Shown in pieces: positions 6,545 through 15,000 of a stretch of DNA of 35,597 bases. The translations under genes were made by a program, and so were the position numbers. The DNA comes from an uncultured Selenomonadales bacterium (GTDB lineage: Bacteria; Bacillota; Negativicutes; Selenomonadales; Selenomonadaceae), in assembly GCA_937877545.1 (NCBI GenBank), contig CALFJE010000008.1, forward strand, positions 1 to 35,597. The letters run 5' to 3'. The first letter of the stretch is position 1. Every line of letters starts with the position of its first letter. The notes beneath the pieces were generated by a model. The model did not search any database. It saw only the letters and a program-made list of their open reading frames with translations, and was not told the origin of the DNA.

Positions 6545-9151
6545 ATGCGACCGCTAAAATTAAAAATGTCGGCGTTCGGAGCCTACGTTAAGCCGCTGGA
6601 GCTGAACTTTGAGACGGGCTTACACGGCGCGAATTTTTTCCTGATACACGGCGCGACCGGCTCCGGCAAGACGACAATCCTCGACGCGATTTGTTACGCG
6701 CTTTACGGCGAAAGTTCGGGCGGCGGGCGCACCGGCAAGATGATGCGCTCCGAACAAGCCTTCCCCACCGACAAGACCGAGGTTGAATTTGAATTCGCCC
6801 TGCGCGGCAACACTTATCTGATTCGCCGCAACCCAAAATATATGCGTGCGCGGATACGCGGCGGCGGCTTGACCGAGGAAAAAGCTTCGGCGGAGATTCG
6901 CGAGAACGGCAAGCCAATCGATACCAAAGACGTTTCCGAATACGTGAAAAATCTTTTGGGCTTCGACAGCGATCAATTCCGTCAAGTGGTGGTGTTGCCG
7001 CAAGGCGCGTTCCAAAAATTTCTTACGGCAAAGTCCGACGCCCGCCAAGTCGTCTTGAATATGCTCTTCAACGCCGATTTTTTTAAGCGCGTGGAGGAGG
7101 AACTCAAGCTCAAAGCCGCCAACGCCAAACAACATTTCGACAACCTGACCGAAAACAAAAAGCATTACGTGGAGGACAGCGGTTGCGCCGAAGCCGAATT
7201 GCCCGCGCAGATTCAAAAGCTGACGGCAGAATTGGACGCCGCGCAGATTCAAATCAAGTCGTTGGAGGCGCGGGCTTTGGAAGCGCAAAAGCAATTCGCC
7301 GACGCCGATAACCTCGCCAAACTGTTTCAAGACGCGGAAGCCAAAGCGCAGGCATTGACGGAGGCGCAAAGTATCCTCGGCAAGCTGACGGCTGAATTGG
7401 ACGCCGCGCAGATTGAATTCGATAAACGCAACGCGGAAGAACCTCGGCGCAAAGAGCTGGAGCGGCTGGCGGACGACCTCGGCAAAAAGAAAGCCGCCCT
7501 GCAAAACTTGCAAGCCAAACGTAAGGAATTGCAGACGGCGGAGGCGGAATTAAAGGAGCGCGAACAGTTCAAGGCGCGTTGCGACGAAACATTGACCGCG
7601 CTCAAGAAACGTGAGGAGCTTCTTCGCGACACGCCCGCCAAACTTGAGGACGCCAAACAAAAGCTCAAGGCAGCTCAAGAAAAAGCGAAACTTGCGGCGG
7701 AGGTTGCAGACCTGCGCGGGCGGCTGTCGGCGGCGGAAAAAGATTCGGCGTCGGCAACGCAAGCGCACGCGGCGGAGGAAAAATTGCTTGCCGATTTGCG
7801 CGAGGCTCAAACGACGGGCAGAGCGGCATTGCTTGCGGCGACGCTCCAAGACGGTAAGCCTTGCCCCGTGTGCGGCGCGATTCATCACCCTGCGCCCGCC
7901 AAAGCCGATTCGTCAATCCCAACCGACGCGCAGATTAAAGCCGCCGAATCAAAATTGAATTCGCTCGCCGACAAAAAGACCTACGCCGAACAAATCCTTA
8001 ACCGTTTGGCGACGGAGTTCAAGCTCAAGGAGGCGGCATTGGCGGAAAGCGCACAGACTTTGACGGTGGCGGCGGCTCAAGCGTCGTTCGATAAGCTTTC
8101 AGCCGCCGATAAGGAATTGGCGCGTTGCCGCGAACGAATCAAGGTCGGCGAAGTCAAAACCCGCGAGGCGGACGCGGCGGAGAAAACCGCTTTGAAGTCG
8201 GCGAACAATCTGCGCGGAGTCGTCGATAACATGACGCGGGAGGTCGAGGATAAATATTCGGCGAACCCCGCCCTCCTCGACGCGGAAATCGCCTCGACGC
8301 TTAAGGAACGCGACGCCCTCAACACGGCGTTTCAAAAGGCGCAGGACAATTTCAATCTGCTTGGCAAAAAGACGGCGGCTCAACGGGCGACTGTCGAATC
8401 CGCGCAGAAAATCAAAACCGAGGTCACCGCGCAGGTTGAGGGCAAAACCGCGCCCGATATGCCCGCGCTGAAGAAAACCCTCGACTACGCGCAGGCAACG
8501 TGGAAGGCGGCAATCAATTCCGCATCCGATTCAACAACGCGGCTGAACAAACTCAAGGATAACGCAAAAAAAATCGCCGCGCTTAACGTCGACTTGGCGA
8601 CGGCGGATAAAAATTTCTTGATGTGGAAGACGCTCAGCGACGCGGCAAGCGGCAAGACCTCGCGCATATCGTTTCAACGCTACTACTTGGCGACGATGTT
8701 TAAGGAGGTCATTTGGGAGGCGAACAATCGGCTGGAAAAGATGAGCGGCGGGCGTTATCGCTTCCAAAACAAGGAGACCGTCACCGACCGGCGATATTCG
8801 GGCGGCTTGGATTTGGAGATTGTCGACGACTACAGCGGCACGGCTCGTCCCGTCGAAACGCTAAGCGGCGGCGAAAGTTTCTTGGCGTCGTTGAGTTTGG
8901 CATTGGGCTTGGCGGCAGTCGTTCAGAATAACGCGGGCGGTATCAAGCTCGACACGATTTTTATCGACGAGGGCTTCGGCACGCTCGACGCCGAGACGCT
9001 TGATTTCGCCATGAAGACGCTGATTGACTTGCAGAGCGGCGGGCGGCTCGTCGGGATAATTTCGCACGTCGAGGAGCTTAAAAATCAAATGCCCGTCCGC
9101 CTCGAAGTATTCAAGACCAAAACGGGCAGTTTCGCTAAGTTTATTTCTTAA
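6545..9151 (+). CDS. sbcC: DNA repair ATPase SbcC (Rad50-like)
   Basis: SbcC is the SMC-like ATPase partner of SbcD. The N-terminus has the Walker A GATGSGKTTILDAICYALYG; the middle is two long coiled coils flanking a CPVC zinc hook near residues 440-443; the C-terminus has the ABC signature TLSGGESFLASLSLALGLA and Walker B DTIFIDEGFGTLD with the D-loop. At 868 residues the coiled coil is shorter than in E. coli or B. subtilis SbcC. I chose ATG at 6545 (MRPLKLKMSAFG, the family start); the frame is open 30 nt upstream but overlaps sbcD. The ribosome binding site GGGAGG lies in the last codons of sbcD. The 3' end overlaps the metH stop region by 11 bp on the opposite strand. Confidence 0.97.
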   Translation: MRPLKLKMSAFGAYVKPLELNFETGLHGANFFLIHGATGSGKTTILDAICYALYGESSGGGRTGKMMRSEQAFPTDKTEVEFEFALRGNTYLIRRNPKYMRARIRGGGLTEEKASAEIRENGKPIDTKDVSEYVKNLLGFDSDQFRQVVVLPQGAFQKFLTAKSDARQVVLNMLFNADFFKRVEEELKLKAANAKQHFDNLTENKKHYVEDSGCAEAELPAQIQKLTAELDAAQIQIKSLEARALEAQKQFADADNLAKLFQDAEAKAQALTEAQSILGKLTAELDAAQIEFDKRNAEEPRRKELERLADDLGKKKAALQNLQAKRKELQTAEAELKEREQFKARCDETLTALKKREELLRDTPAKLEDAKQKLKAAQEKAKLAAEVADLRGRLSAAEKDSASATQAHAAEEKLLADLREAQTTGRAALLAATLQDGKPCPVCGAIHHPAPAKADSSIPTDAQIKAAESKLNSLADKKTYAEQILNRLATEFKLKEAALAESAQTLTVAAAQASFDKLSAADKELARCRERIKVGEVKTREADAAEKTALKSANNLRGVVDNMTREVEDKYSANPALLDAEIASTLKERDALNTAFQKAQDNFNLLGKKTAAQRATVESAQKIKTEVTAQVEGKTAPDMPALKKTLDYAQATWKAAINSASDSTTRLNKLKDNAKKIAALNVDLATADKNFLMWKTLSDAASGKTSRISFQRYYLATMFKEVIWEANNRLEKMSGGRYRFQNKETVTDRRYSGGLDLEIVDDYSGTARPVETLSGGESFLASLSLALGLAAVVQNNAGGIKLDTIFIDEGFGTLDAETLDFAMKTLIDLQSGGRLVGIISHVEELKNQMPVRLEVFKTKTGSFAKFIS

Positions 9152-11498
9152 GCAAACTCTTGGCTAATCGGACAGCCTCCACGCCGTCGCGAGCATAAGC
9201 GTCCGCGCCCGCCGAATCGGCATACTCCTGCGTAAGAGCCGCGCCGCCGACCATGACCTTGGCATTGCAACCGGCGGCGTGCAGCTCGGCGATAACCTTG
9301 TCGATTTGAATCATCGTGGTAGTCATGAGGGCGCACAGTCCGACAATATCGGCGTCATGCTTCAGAGCGGCACGAACAATCTCTGCGGCGTCAACGTCCT
9401 TGCCGAGGTCGACGAGTTTAAAGCCGCTGTTGGCAATCAACGCGCCGACGATATTTTTACCGAGGTCGTGCACGTCGCCCTTGACGGTGGCGATAACGAA
9501 CGTTCCCTGCGTAGCGGTCTGTTGCGCGGGGAAATTTTTTTTCAGCTCGTCGAAGGCGAGGCGCATGGTTTCGGCGGCAAGCAACACTTGCGGGAGGAAA
9601 ATCTTGCCCGAACCGAAATCGTCGCCGAGGTCGTTCATGGCGGCGGTCAGGGCGCGTTCGGTAATTTCATCGGCGGAAAGGTTTTCGTCGACGGCTTTTT
9701 TAATCAGCACGGGCACCGCGTCCTTATCGCCCTCTTGAATTGCCAACTTAATCGCACTCAACGTATCGGGGGCAATTTTTTCATTCCGCATTCCCACTTC
9801 CACATTCCCAATTTTACTAAAGTTCAAGCCGTTGGGGTCTTTGCCGAGGAGCGCGGCGGCTGACTTCAAGACGTTTTGCATAGAATCATCGTAGGGATTC
9901 ATAATCGGAGCGTCGAGACCGGCGGCGAGGCTCATGGCGAAAAACGTGCTGTTAATCAGCGGGCGATTGGGCAAGCCGAACGAGATATTGCTCAAGCCCA
10001 TGGTCGTCGGGAGGTCGAAGCGTTCGCGGTAAAGCTTGAGCGTGTTCAAGACTTCGAGGCACGCGTCCTTATCGGCGGAAATGGTCATGACAAGCGCGTC
10101 GAGGAGGAAATCGCCATTGGAAAGCCCGTGAGCTTTGGCGGCGTCGATAATCTGTTTGGCGACGGCAAAGCGTTCGGCGGAAGTTTTGGGCACGCCGTGC
10201 TCGGTAAGCGGGAGGATTAAAATCGCCGCGCCGTAACGTTTGGCAAGCGGCAGGAATTTTTCCAGACGGTCGGGTTCCGCACTTACGGAGTTAATCAGCG
10301 CACGACCGGGAAAGGCTTTCAAGCCCGCCTCCAAAGCCTCGGCGTCACTCGTATCGATTGAAAGCGGCGCGTCGACAATGCGGGCAACTTCGCGGACAGC
10401 CTTAGCCATCATCTCCGCCTGATTTATGCCGCCGACGCCCATATTGACATCGAGGACTTGTGCGCCCGCCTTGACTTGATTAAGCGCGTCTTTTTTTACG
10501 CCGAGCAGGGAGCCTTCGCGAATCTCGGCGGCAAGTTTCTTTCTGCCCGTGGGATTGATACGTTCACCGATTAAAACGGTCGGCAAAGCCTTATCAATGG
10601 TTACGGTTTTACTGCGGCTTGCAAGCATGAGCGGGCGATTGAATCTGCGCGGAGTCGGAGTAAGATTTTTGACGACGGCGGCAAGTTCGCGGATATGGTC
10701 GGGCGTGGTGCCGCAACAGCCGCCCAGATAAGTCGCGCCCGCCTCGACGAGAGCCTTACCCCACGAGCCGAAAGTTTTGGCGTCCATGGGAAATTTGGTC
10801 ACGCCGTCCTCAAGGTAGGGCATACCGGCATTTGGTTGGACGCTAATCGGGACGCGGCAATTATCCGCCAAAGTCTTGACGACGGGAACGAGTTGCTCCG
10901 GACCGAGGGAACAGTTGACGCCGATAACGCTTGCGCCCATGGCGTCGAGGATAACGGCGGCGGACTGAGGGTCGGTGCCCGTGACGGTGCGCCCGTCCTC
11001 GCTGTAGCTGAGCTGGCAGATAATCGGCAAGTTGCAAACGTCCTTCGCCGCGAGGAGAGTGGCACGCATTTCTTGAATGTCAATGCACGTTTCGATAATC
11101 AGGAAGTCTGCGCCCGCTTCGGCAAGAGCGGCGGCTTGTTCGCGGAAAACGTTACAGGCTTCGTCGAAAGTCAAATCGCCGAGCGGAGCGATAAACTTGC
11201 CCGTCGGACCGAGGTCGCCCGCAACTTTAACGTGACTGCCCGCAACTTCCTTGGCGATTTTCACGGCGGCAAAGTTGAGTTCGCGAACGCGGTCGGCAAG
11301 CCCGTAATGAGCGAGCTTGAGCCGCGACGCGCCGAAAGTATTGGTCGTTATAATGGTTGAGCCGGCGTCGATATAGGCGCGGTGAATGCGTTTGACGACG
11401 TGGGGAGCGTCGACGTTCATGAGTTCGGGGCACGCGCCCGCCTTGAGTCCGCCGGCTTGGAGCATGGTACCCATAGCCCCATCAAAAATTTCAATCAT
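9141..11498 (-). CDS. metH: B12-dependent methionine synthase, without the C-terminal reactivation domain
   Basis: MetH transfers a methyl group from 5-methyltetrahydrofolate through cobalamin to homocysteine. Domains in order: homocysteine-binding barrel (about 1-290) with zinc cysteines Cys196 (GVNCSLG) and Cys261-Cys262 (GGCCGTTPDH); pterin-binding barrel (from about 311, LIGERINPTGRKK); the helical B12 cap; and the B12-binding domain with DVHDLGKNIV, whose His is the lower cobalt ligand. The protein ends there (785 aa), so the SAM-dependent reactivation domain of E. coli MetH is absent. ATG at 11496-11498 follows GGAGG. A longer open frame upstream reads into repeat-like DNA and is rejected. 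A heptamer repeat lies in frame in the linker between pterin and cap domains. Confidence 0.96.
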   Translation of the reverse strand: MIEIFDGAMGTMLQAGGLKAGACPELMNVDAPHVVKRIHRAYIDAGSTIITTNTFGASRLKLAHYGLADRVRELNFAAVKIAKEVAGSHVKVAGDLGPTGKFIAPLGDLTFDEACNVFREQAAALAEAGADFLIIETCIDIQEMRATLLAAKDVCNLPIICQLSYSEDGRTVTGTDPQSAAVILDAMGASVIGVNCSLGPEQLVPVVKTLADNCRVPISVQPNAGMPYLEDGVTKFPMDAKTFGSWGKALVEAGATYLGGCCGTTPDHIRELAAVVKNLTPTPRRFNRPLMLASRSKTVTIDKALPTVLIGERINPTGRKKLAAEIREGSLLGVKKDALNQVKAGAQVLDVNMGVGGINQAEMMAKAVREVARIVDAPLSIDTSDAEALEAGLKAFPGRALINSVSAEPDRLEKFLPLAKRYGAAILILPLTEHGVPKTSAERFAVAKQIIDAAKAHGLSNGDFLLDALVMTISADKDACLEVLNTLKLYRERFDLPTTMGLSNISFGLPNRPLINSTFFAMSLAAGLDAPIMNPYDDSMQNVLKSAAALLGKDPNGLNFSKIGNVEVGMRNEKIAPDTLSAIKLAIQEGDKDAVPVLIKKAVDENLSADEITERALTAAMNDLGDDFGSGKIFLPQVLLAAETMRLAFDELKKNFPAQQTATQGTFVIATVKGDVHDLGKNIVGALIANSGFKLVDLGKDVDAAEIVRAALKHDADIVGLCALMTTTMIQIDKVIAELHAAGCNAKVMVGGAALTQEYADSAGADAYARDGVEAVRLAKSLLKK
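9782..9809 (-). repeat. Heptamer tandem repeat inside metH
   Basis: On the minus strand four consecutive 7-nt units read GGGAATG, TGGAAGT, GGGAATG, CGGAATG. They encode about residues 563-573 of MetH, in the linker after the pterin-binding barrel. The GGGAAT core and the period match the heptamer arrays at 18964, 22141 and 24524. Confidence 0.6.
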
Positions 11499-11531
11499 AA
11501 GGTTCCTCCAATAGAATTTTAATATAAGGCG

Positions 11532-11560
11532 AATATAATCGCGAAACTTGAAGGCGTCAA
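11532..11560 (-). promoter_or_regulatory. Sigma70-type promoter of metH
   Basis: On the minus strand TTGACG (plus 11555-11560) and TATATT (plus 11532-11537) are 17 bp apart. Transcription should start near 11525, leaving a leader of only about 27 nt with the GGAGG site, too short for a SAM or cobalamin riboswitch. Confidence 0.7.
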
Positions 11561-11639
11561 GGAGCATTGTGACGTTACACCCAAATATAAGCTTAGAAAT
11601 GAGGGTCAGACGAATTGAAGCAGAAGGCTGAAAAGTAGA

Positions 11640-11693
11640 GGCGCACAGGACGTGCGCCGCCGCGACTTCGACGCAGGACGCGTCGATAGCGGC
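11640..11693. other. Two consecutive hairpins with identical AGGAC loops
   Basis: Hairpin 1: stem GGCGCAC / GTGCGCC (11640-11646 with 11652-11658), loop AGGAC. Hairpin 2: stem TCGACGC / GCGTCGA (11668-11674 with 11680-11686), loop AGGAC, enclosed by a further GCCGC / GCGGC pairing (11659-11663 with 11689-11693). Both stems are perfect 7-bp helices of different sequence, while loop sequence and loop size are the same. The loop centres are 28 bp apart. The transcribed strand is unknown. Confidence 0.6.
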
Positions 11694-11770
11694 ACAATAC
11701 GATTCGGGTAATTGCAACCTTGGAACGGTGGTTAGTATCCGCCCCACGCGCAGTGGTGCTTTTTCTTTGC

Positions 11771-11800
11771 AACTTTCTTTTGGGCAGTCAAAAGAAAGTT
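11771..11800. repeat. Perfect 12-bp inverted repeat
   Basis: AACTTTCTTTTG at 11771-11782 is the exact reverse complement of 11789-11800, with the 6-nt spacer GGCAGT. There is no T-run next to the helix on either strand, so it is a weak terminator candidate. It may be part of a mobile or dispersed intergenic repeat. Confidence 0.6.
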
Positions 11801-11985
11801 GATCCTAAACGTAAAAGATATTTGAAACGCCAATCGAAGTGACCGACCTTCGGCAACGGCAAACGGTTCCGCGAGTCCACGCTTGCTTGAAGGGGGGACG
11901 CCTCCGGGCATTATAGACGCCGCCGCGCCGCTTGGCAACGCCGCAAATTTCTAATGTACCTTAGATAAAAATTCCGTTTAAAGTC

Positions 11986-12014
11986 TTGCAATACTTAACC
12001 GCGAATCTTATAAT
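11986..12014 (+). promoter_or_regulatory. Strong sigma70-type promoter of the giant gene
   Basis: TTGCAA (11986-11991) and a perfect TATAAT (12009-12014) are 17 bp apart. A 7-bp inverted repeat flanks the promoter: ATGTACC at 11954-11960 and GGTACAT at 12022-12028. It could be an operator. The start codon is 62 nt past the -10 box. Confidence 0.75.
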
Positions 12015-12075
12015 ACAAATCGGTACATGGAAGTTTTTAGGATTTTTTGGAACTACGGAAAGGAGAGGATATTTC

Positions 12076-15000
12076 ATGGCTACATCACAAAGGAGTTGGG
12101 AGCTCAGTGGCAATACTTTAACGTACAAAATCGACGGGGCGACTGTAGCGACAATAGGGGGTGTGTCGAACACCATCGCCATCAGCAAGGACGCCGACGG
12201 TATTGGTTCCATCACCGACGGCAGCGTTGAGGTCTATACCGACACCGACGGCAAATTGACGTTCAAGCTTTACTCGTCTGCGTTCACGGGCAAAAACGTA
12301 ACGCTCACGCAAAAAGCCAAGAATACTTACCCCTGCAAACTCGAACTCGGCAACGATGTCAGCGGCGTTTCAATCGATACGTCAACGGCTGTGATGTCTT
12401 CCGACGTTACAAAGGGAACGGCTACCGTCAAGGCTAACTTAACGGAAGGCTACGCGCTCACAAGTGAAACCAAAATCACCTACACGGCGGCTAAAAAGAG
12501 TCAAACTATCGCTACGGTCAGCGGCTTGCTCAAGGACACCAAGAAAACTACTTTCGAGAACGGCACATACGGCACCGCAACGGAAGATGACGACGGAAAT
12601 ACGGTATACGTTTACGACGATGACGAATCGGCTATCTACTTCGACCAGGCGAACAACAAGATTACTTTGCGCGGCTACAACGAAGACACCGGAAAGAGCA
12701 CCGTTCTTGGTACCACGAATGTAACGATCACGAATTCCAACGGCGCGTCTTACACGCTCGATTTCGACAGAAGTAAGGTTTACGACGACGCGGATACGCA
12801 GGTCACGAACGGCATAATCGGTTGGGATGTCAGCAGCACCGCCAAGGCTTCGACGGCGACCTACAAGAAGTATACGCCTGCCCATTACAGCTACGACGAA
12901 AGCAAAAACGCTATCGTCTACCACAAGCAAGCCGACGTTGCAACCTATGCCGTCGTCAAAGGTCTCGCAGGCAATTTGGCTGTTAACGATACAAACAGCA
13001 ACGCTATCGTCAACAGCGACGACATTACTGTTGTTTCGCTCAACACGGACACCAAGGTTATCACTCTGACGGGCGGCACCGACACCGACGATAACAACAA
13101 AACAGTATACACCGGCGCACTCACTAACGGTAGCGTCACCTTCGACACCAAGAAGACCGAATCGAATTACACGCTCGCCCTCGCCGAAGACTATTCGCCT
13201 GCGCTTAGCGACACTCCAAACTATGCCTGGTCTGCAAGCGGCAAGACGACTAAGACTGCGACGCTCAAAGGCGCGTTGACCGAAGGCTGGAAGGTGGCAA
13301 GCACAGGCAAATCTATCACCTACTCTAAGGCGACGACGGCAACGACCTTGGCGACGATCAGCGGACTTGACAAAAGCGTTGTTGCCAAAAAAGTCGACGG
13401 CGTATCAAGCCTCGGCGTCGATGTCAAAGAAGGCACGACTACCACTTTCAACGCGGGCGCAGCAATCGGCGAGGCAGACTCCGAAACCGGCAAGACTGCT
13501 ATCACGCTGAATGATTACGCACTCGGTTCCTCCAACGTCTTGATTGCAGGCGATTACGGCTACATTCTCGCTGTTGACGGCGTCGATAATGCTGCGTCGG
13601 CAAAAGCGGCTTCCAGAAAAAATGATAATTGGATTTGGAGCTTTGACAAGACGACCGGCACCGCGACCTACAGCCAGTATACGCCCGAATACTACACTCT
13701 TGATGCCAACGGCAATTCTATCGCCTATACCGAAGGCGCGGCTACAAAGACGCTCGCCACCGTCACGGGTCTTGCCACTAATCTCACAGTCAGCGATGAC
13801 GGAAAATCTCTCGGTGCTTACGTCAAAAAGTACAACGAAGAAACCAAGAAAAACGAGACTGTTTGGGATAATTATGTCACCATTGAAGACGGTGATAAAA
13901 GCGGCGTTATTACGTTGTCGAAAGAAGCCCTCGCTGATCAAGACATTGAGGTAGACAGCGCGACAGGCTACAGCTATACACTGGCACTCGACGAGGAAGA
14001 CGCGGATGAAATTACTGAACCCGCAGATTTCTTGCAGTTCAGTTTCGAGGGCACGACCGCCAAACTCAGGTCGGGCAAAATCAAAGGTTATAAGCTTTCC
14101 ACCAACAATAAGGCTCTGACATTCACGGCGGGAGATGAAGGCACGATTGTCGCGACCGTCACGGGTCTCAAGAGCGGTCTCAAAGTTAGCGATTTGGAAA
14201 AGACAGAAGATGCCGAAGGTAACGTGTTGTATACCAACCACATAGGCGTTACGGCAACGGGGACGGCAACAGACGATGACGGTAAAGAATACACCTACAC
14301 TTACGTCACCGAGGGGCTCACGGTCGGCACGGTAACCAATACGCCTAAAAGCAACAAAGTTGAAGCACCGGAAAATCCCGCGCTCATCTTGACATCCGAC
14401 GTCCTCGACAACAGAGACGTTACCGTAAGCACGGGCGACTATCAGCTTACCCTCGCAGACGAAGAAGGCAACCAAATTTCAGCTGACGAAACGACCAAAA
14501 AAACTGTTCTCTCGCCCGCCAGTGAAAACACGACTTCTTGGAAGACTAACGGCAGCACCGCGATTCTCGTCCCCTACACCGCAGAGAGCTGGACTGAAGT
14601 TATAGATACAGGCAAAAAGTCAACTATCAACAACGTTTCGGTAAGCGATGCGGTCTTCAGCATTAAGTACGCGGCGGCTGTTAAAGGTGAAACTATCGCG
14701 ACGCTCACCGGGCTCAACAGCAAGGCTCTTACGCTCGATAATTCCACGGGGCAGATTGACGGTATCGATGCCAGCGGTGTCACCGCCGAGACGAACGAAG
14801 AAACCGGCAAAGTAACCTACAGCGGCAGTATTACGTTGTCCAACAAAGTCCTTAATAAAACCGACGTAATAATAACGCCCGAAGATACCGATAAAATGAC
14901 AGCGTCAATCACGCTTGGTCTGAGCGAAGACGTTACGCTTACCTCCAGCGTGGACACTACGGGCAGTGGTCTTAACGAAACCTCGCACGTCTACACTTAC

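Larger units (their letters stand above)
11561..11985. other. Intergenic segment of about 425 bp between metH and the giant gene, structured and repeat-like
   Basis: No gene with a credible start and ribosome binding site is visible here. The segment contains the twin AGGAC-loop hairpins (11640-11693), a perfect 12-bp inverted repeat (11771-11800), and a GC-rich stretch (11820-11945) without clear features. Open frames that cross it have the low-complexity, Cys/Ser/Arg-rich composition of untranslated DNA. Such segments often belong to dispersed intergenic repeat families, but only one copy is in this window, so that is an inference. Confidence 0.45.

Noticed and set aside
11499..11530. SAM or cobalamin riboswitch before metH
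   Set aside because: A good promoter leaves only about 27 nt of leader.
11499..11747. N-terminal extension of MetH by 83 residues
   Set aside because: It reads through the promoter and the twin hairpins, and the family start with its ribosome binding site is at 11498.
11732..11938. Small minus-strand open frame of 68 codons
   Set aside because: It spans the perfect inverted repeat, has no ribosome binding site and reads as low-complexity non-coding sequence.
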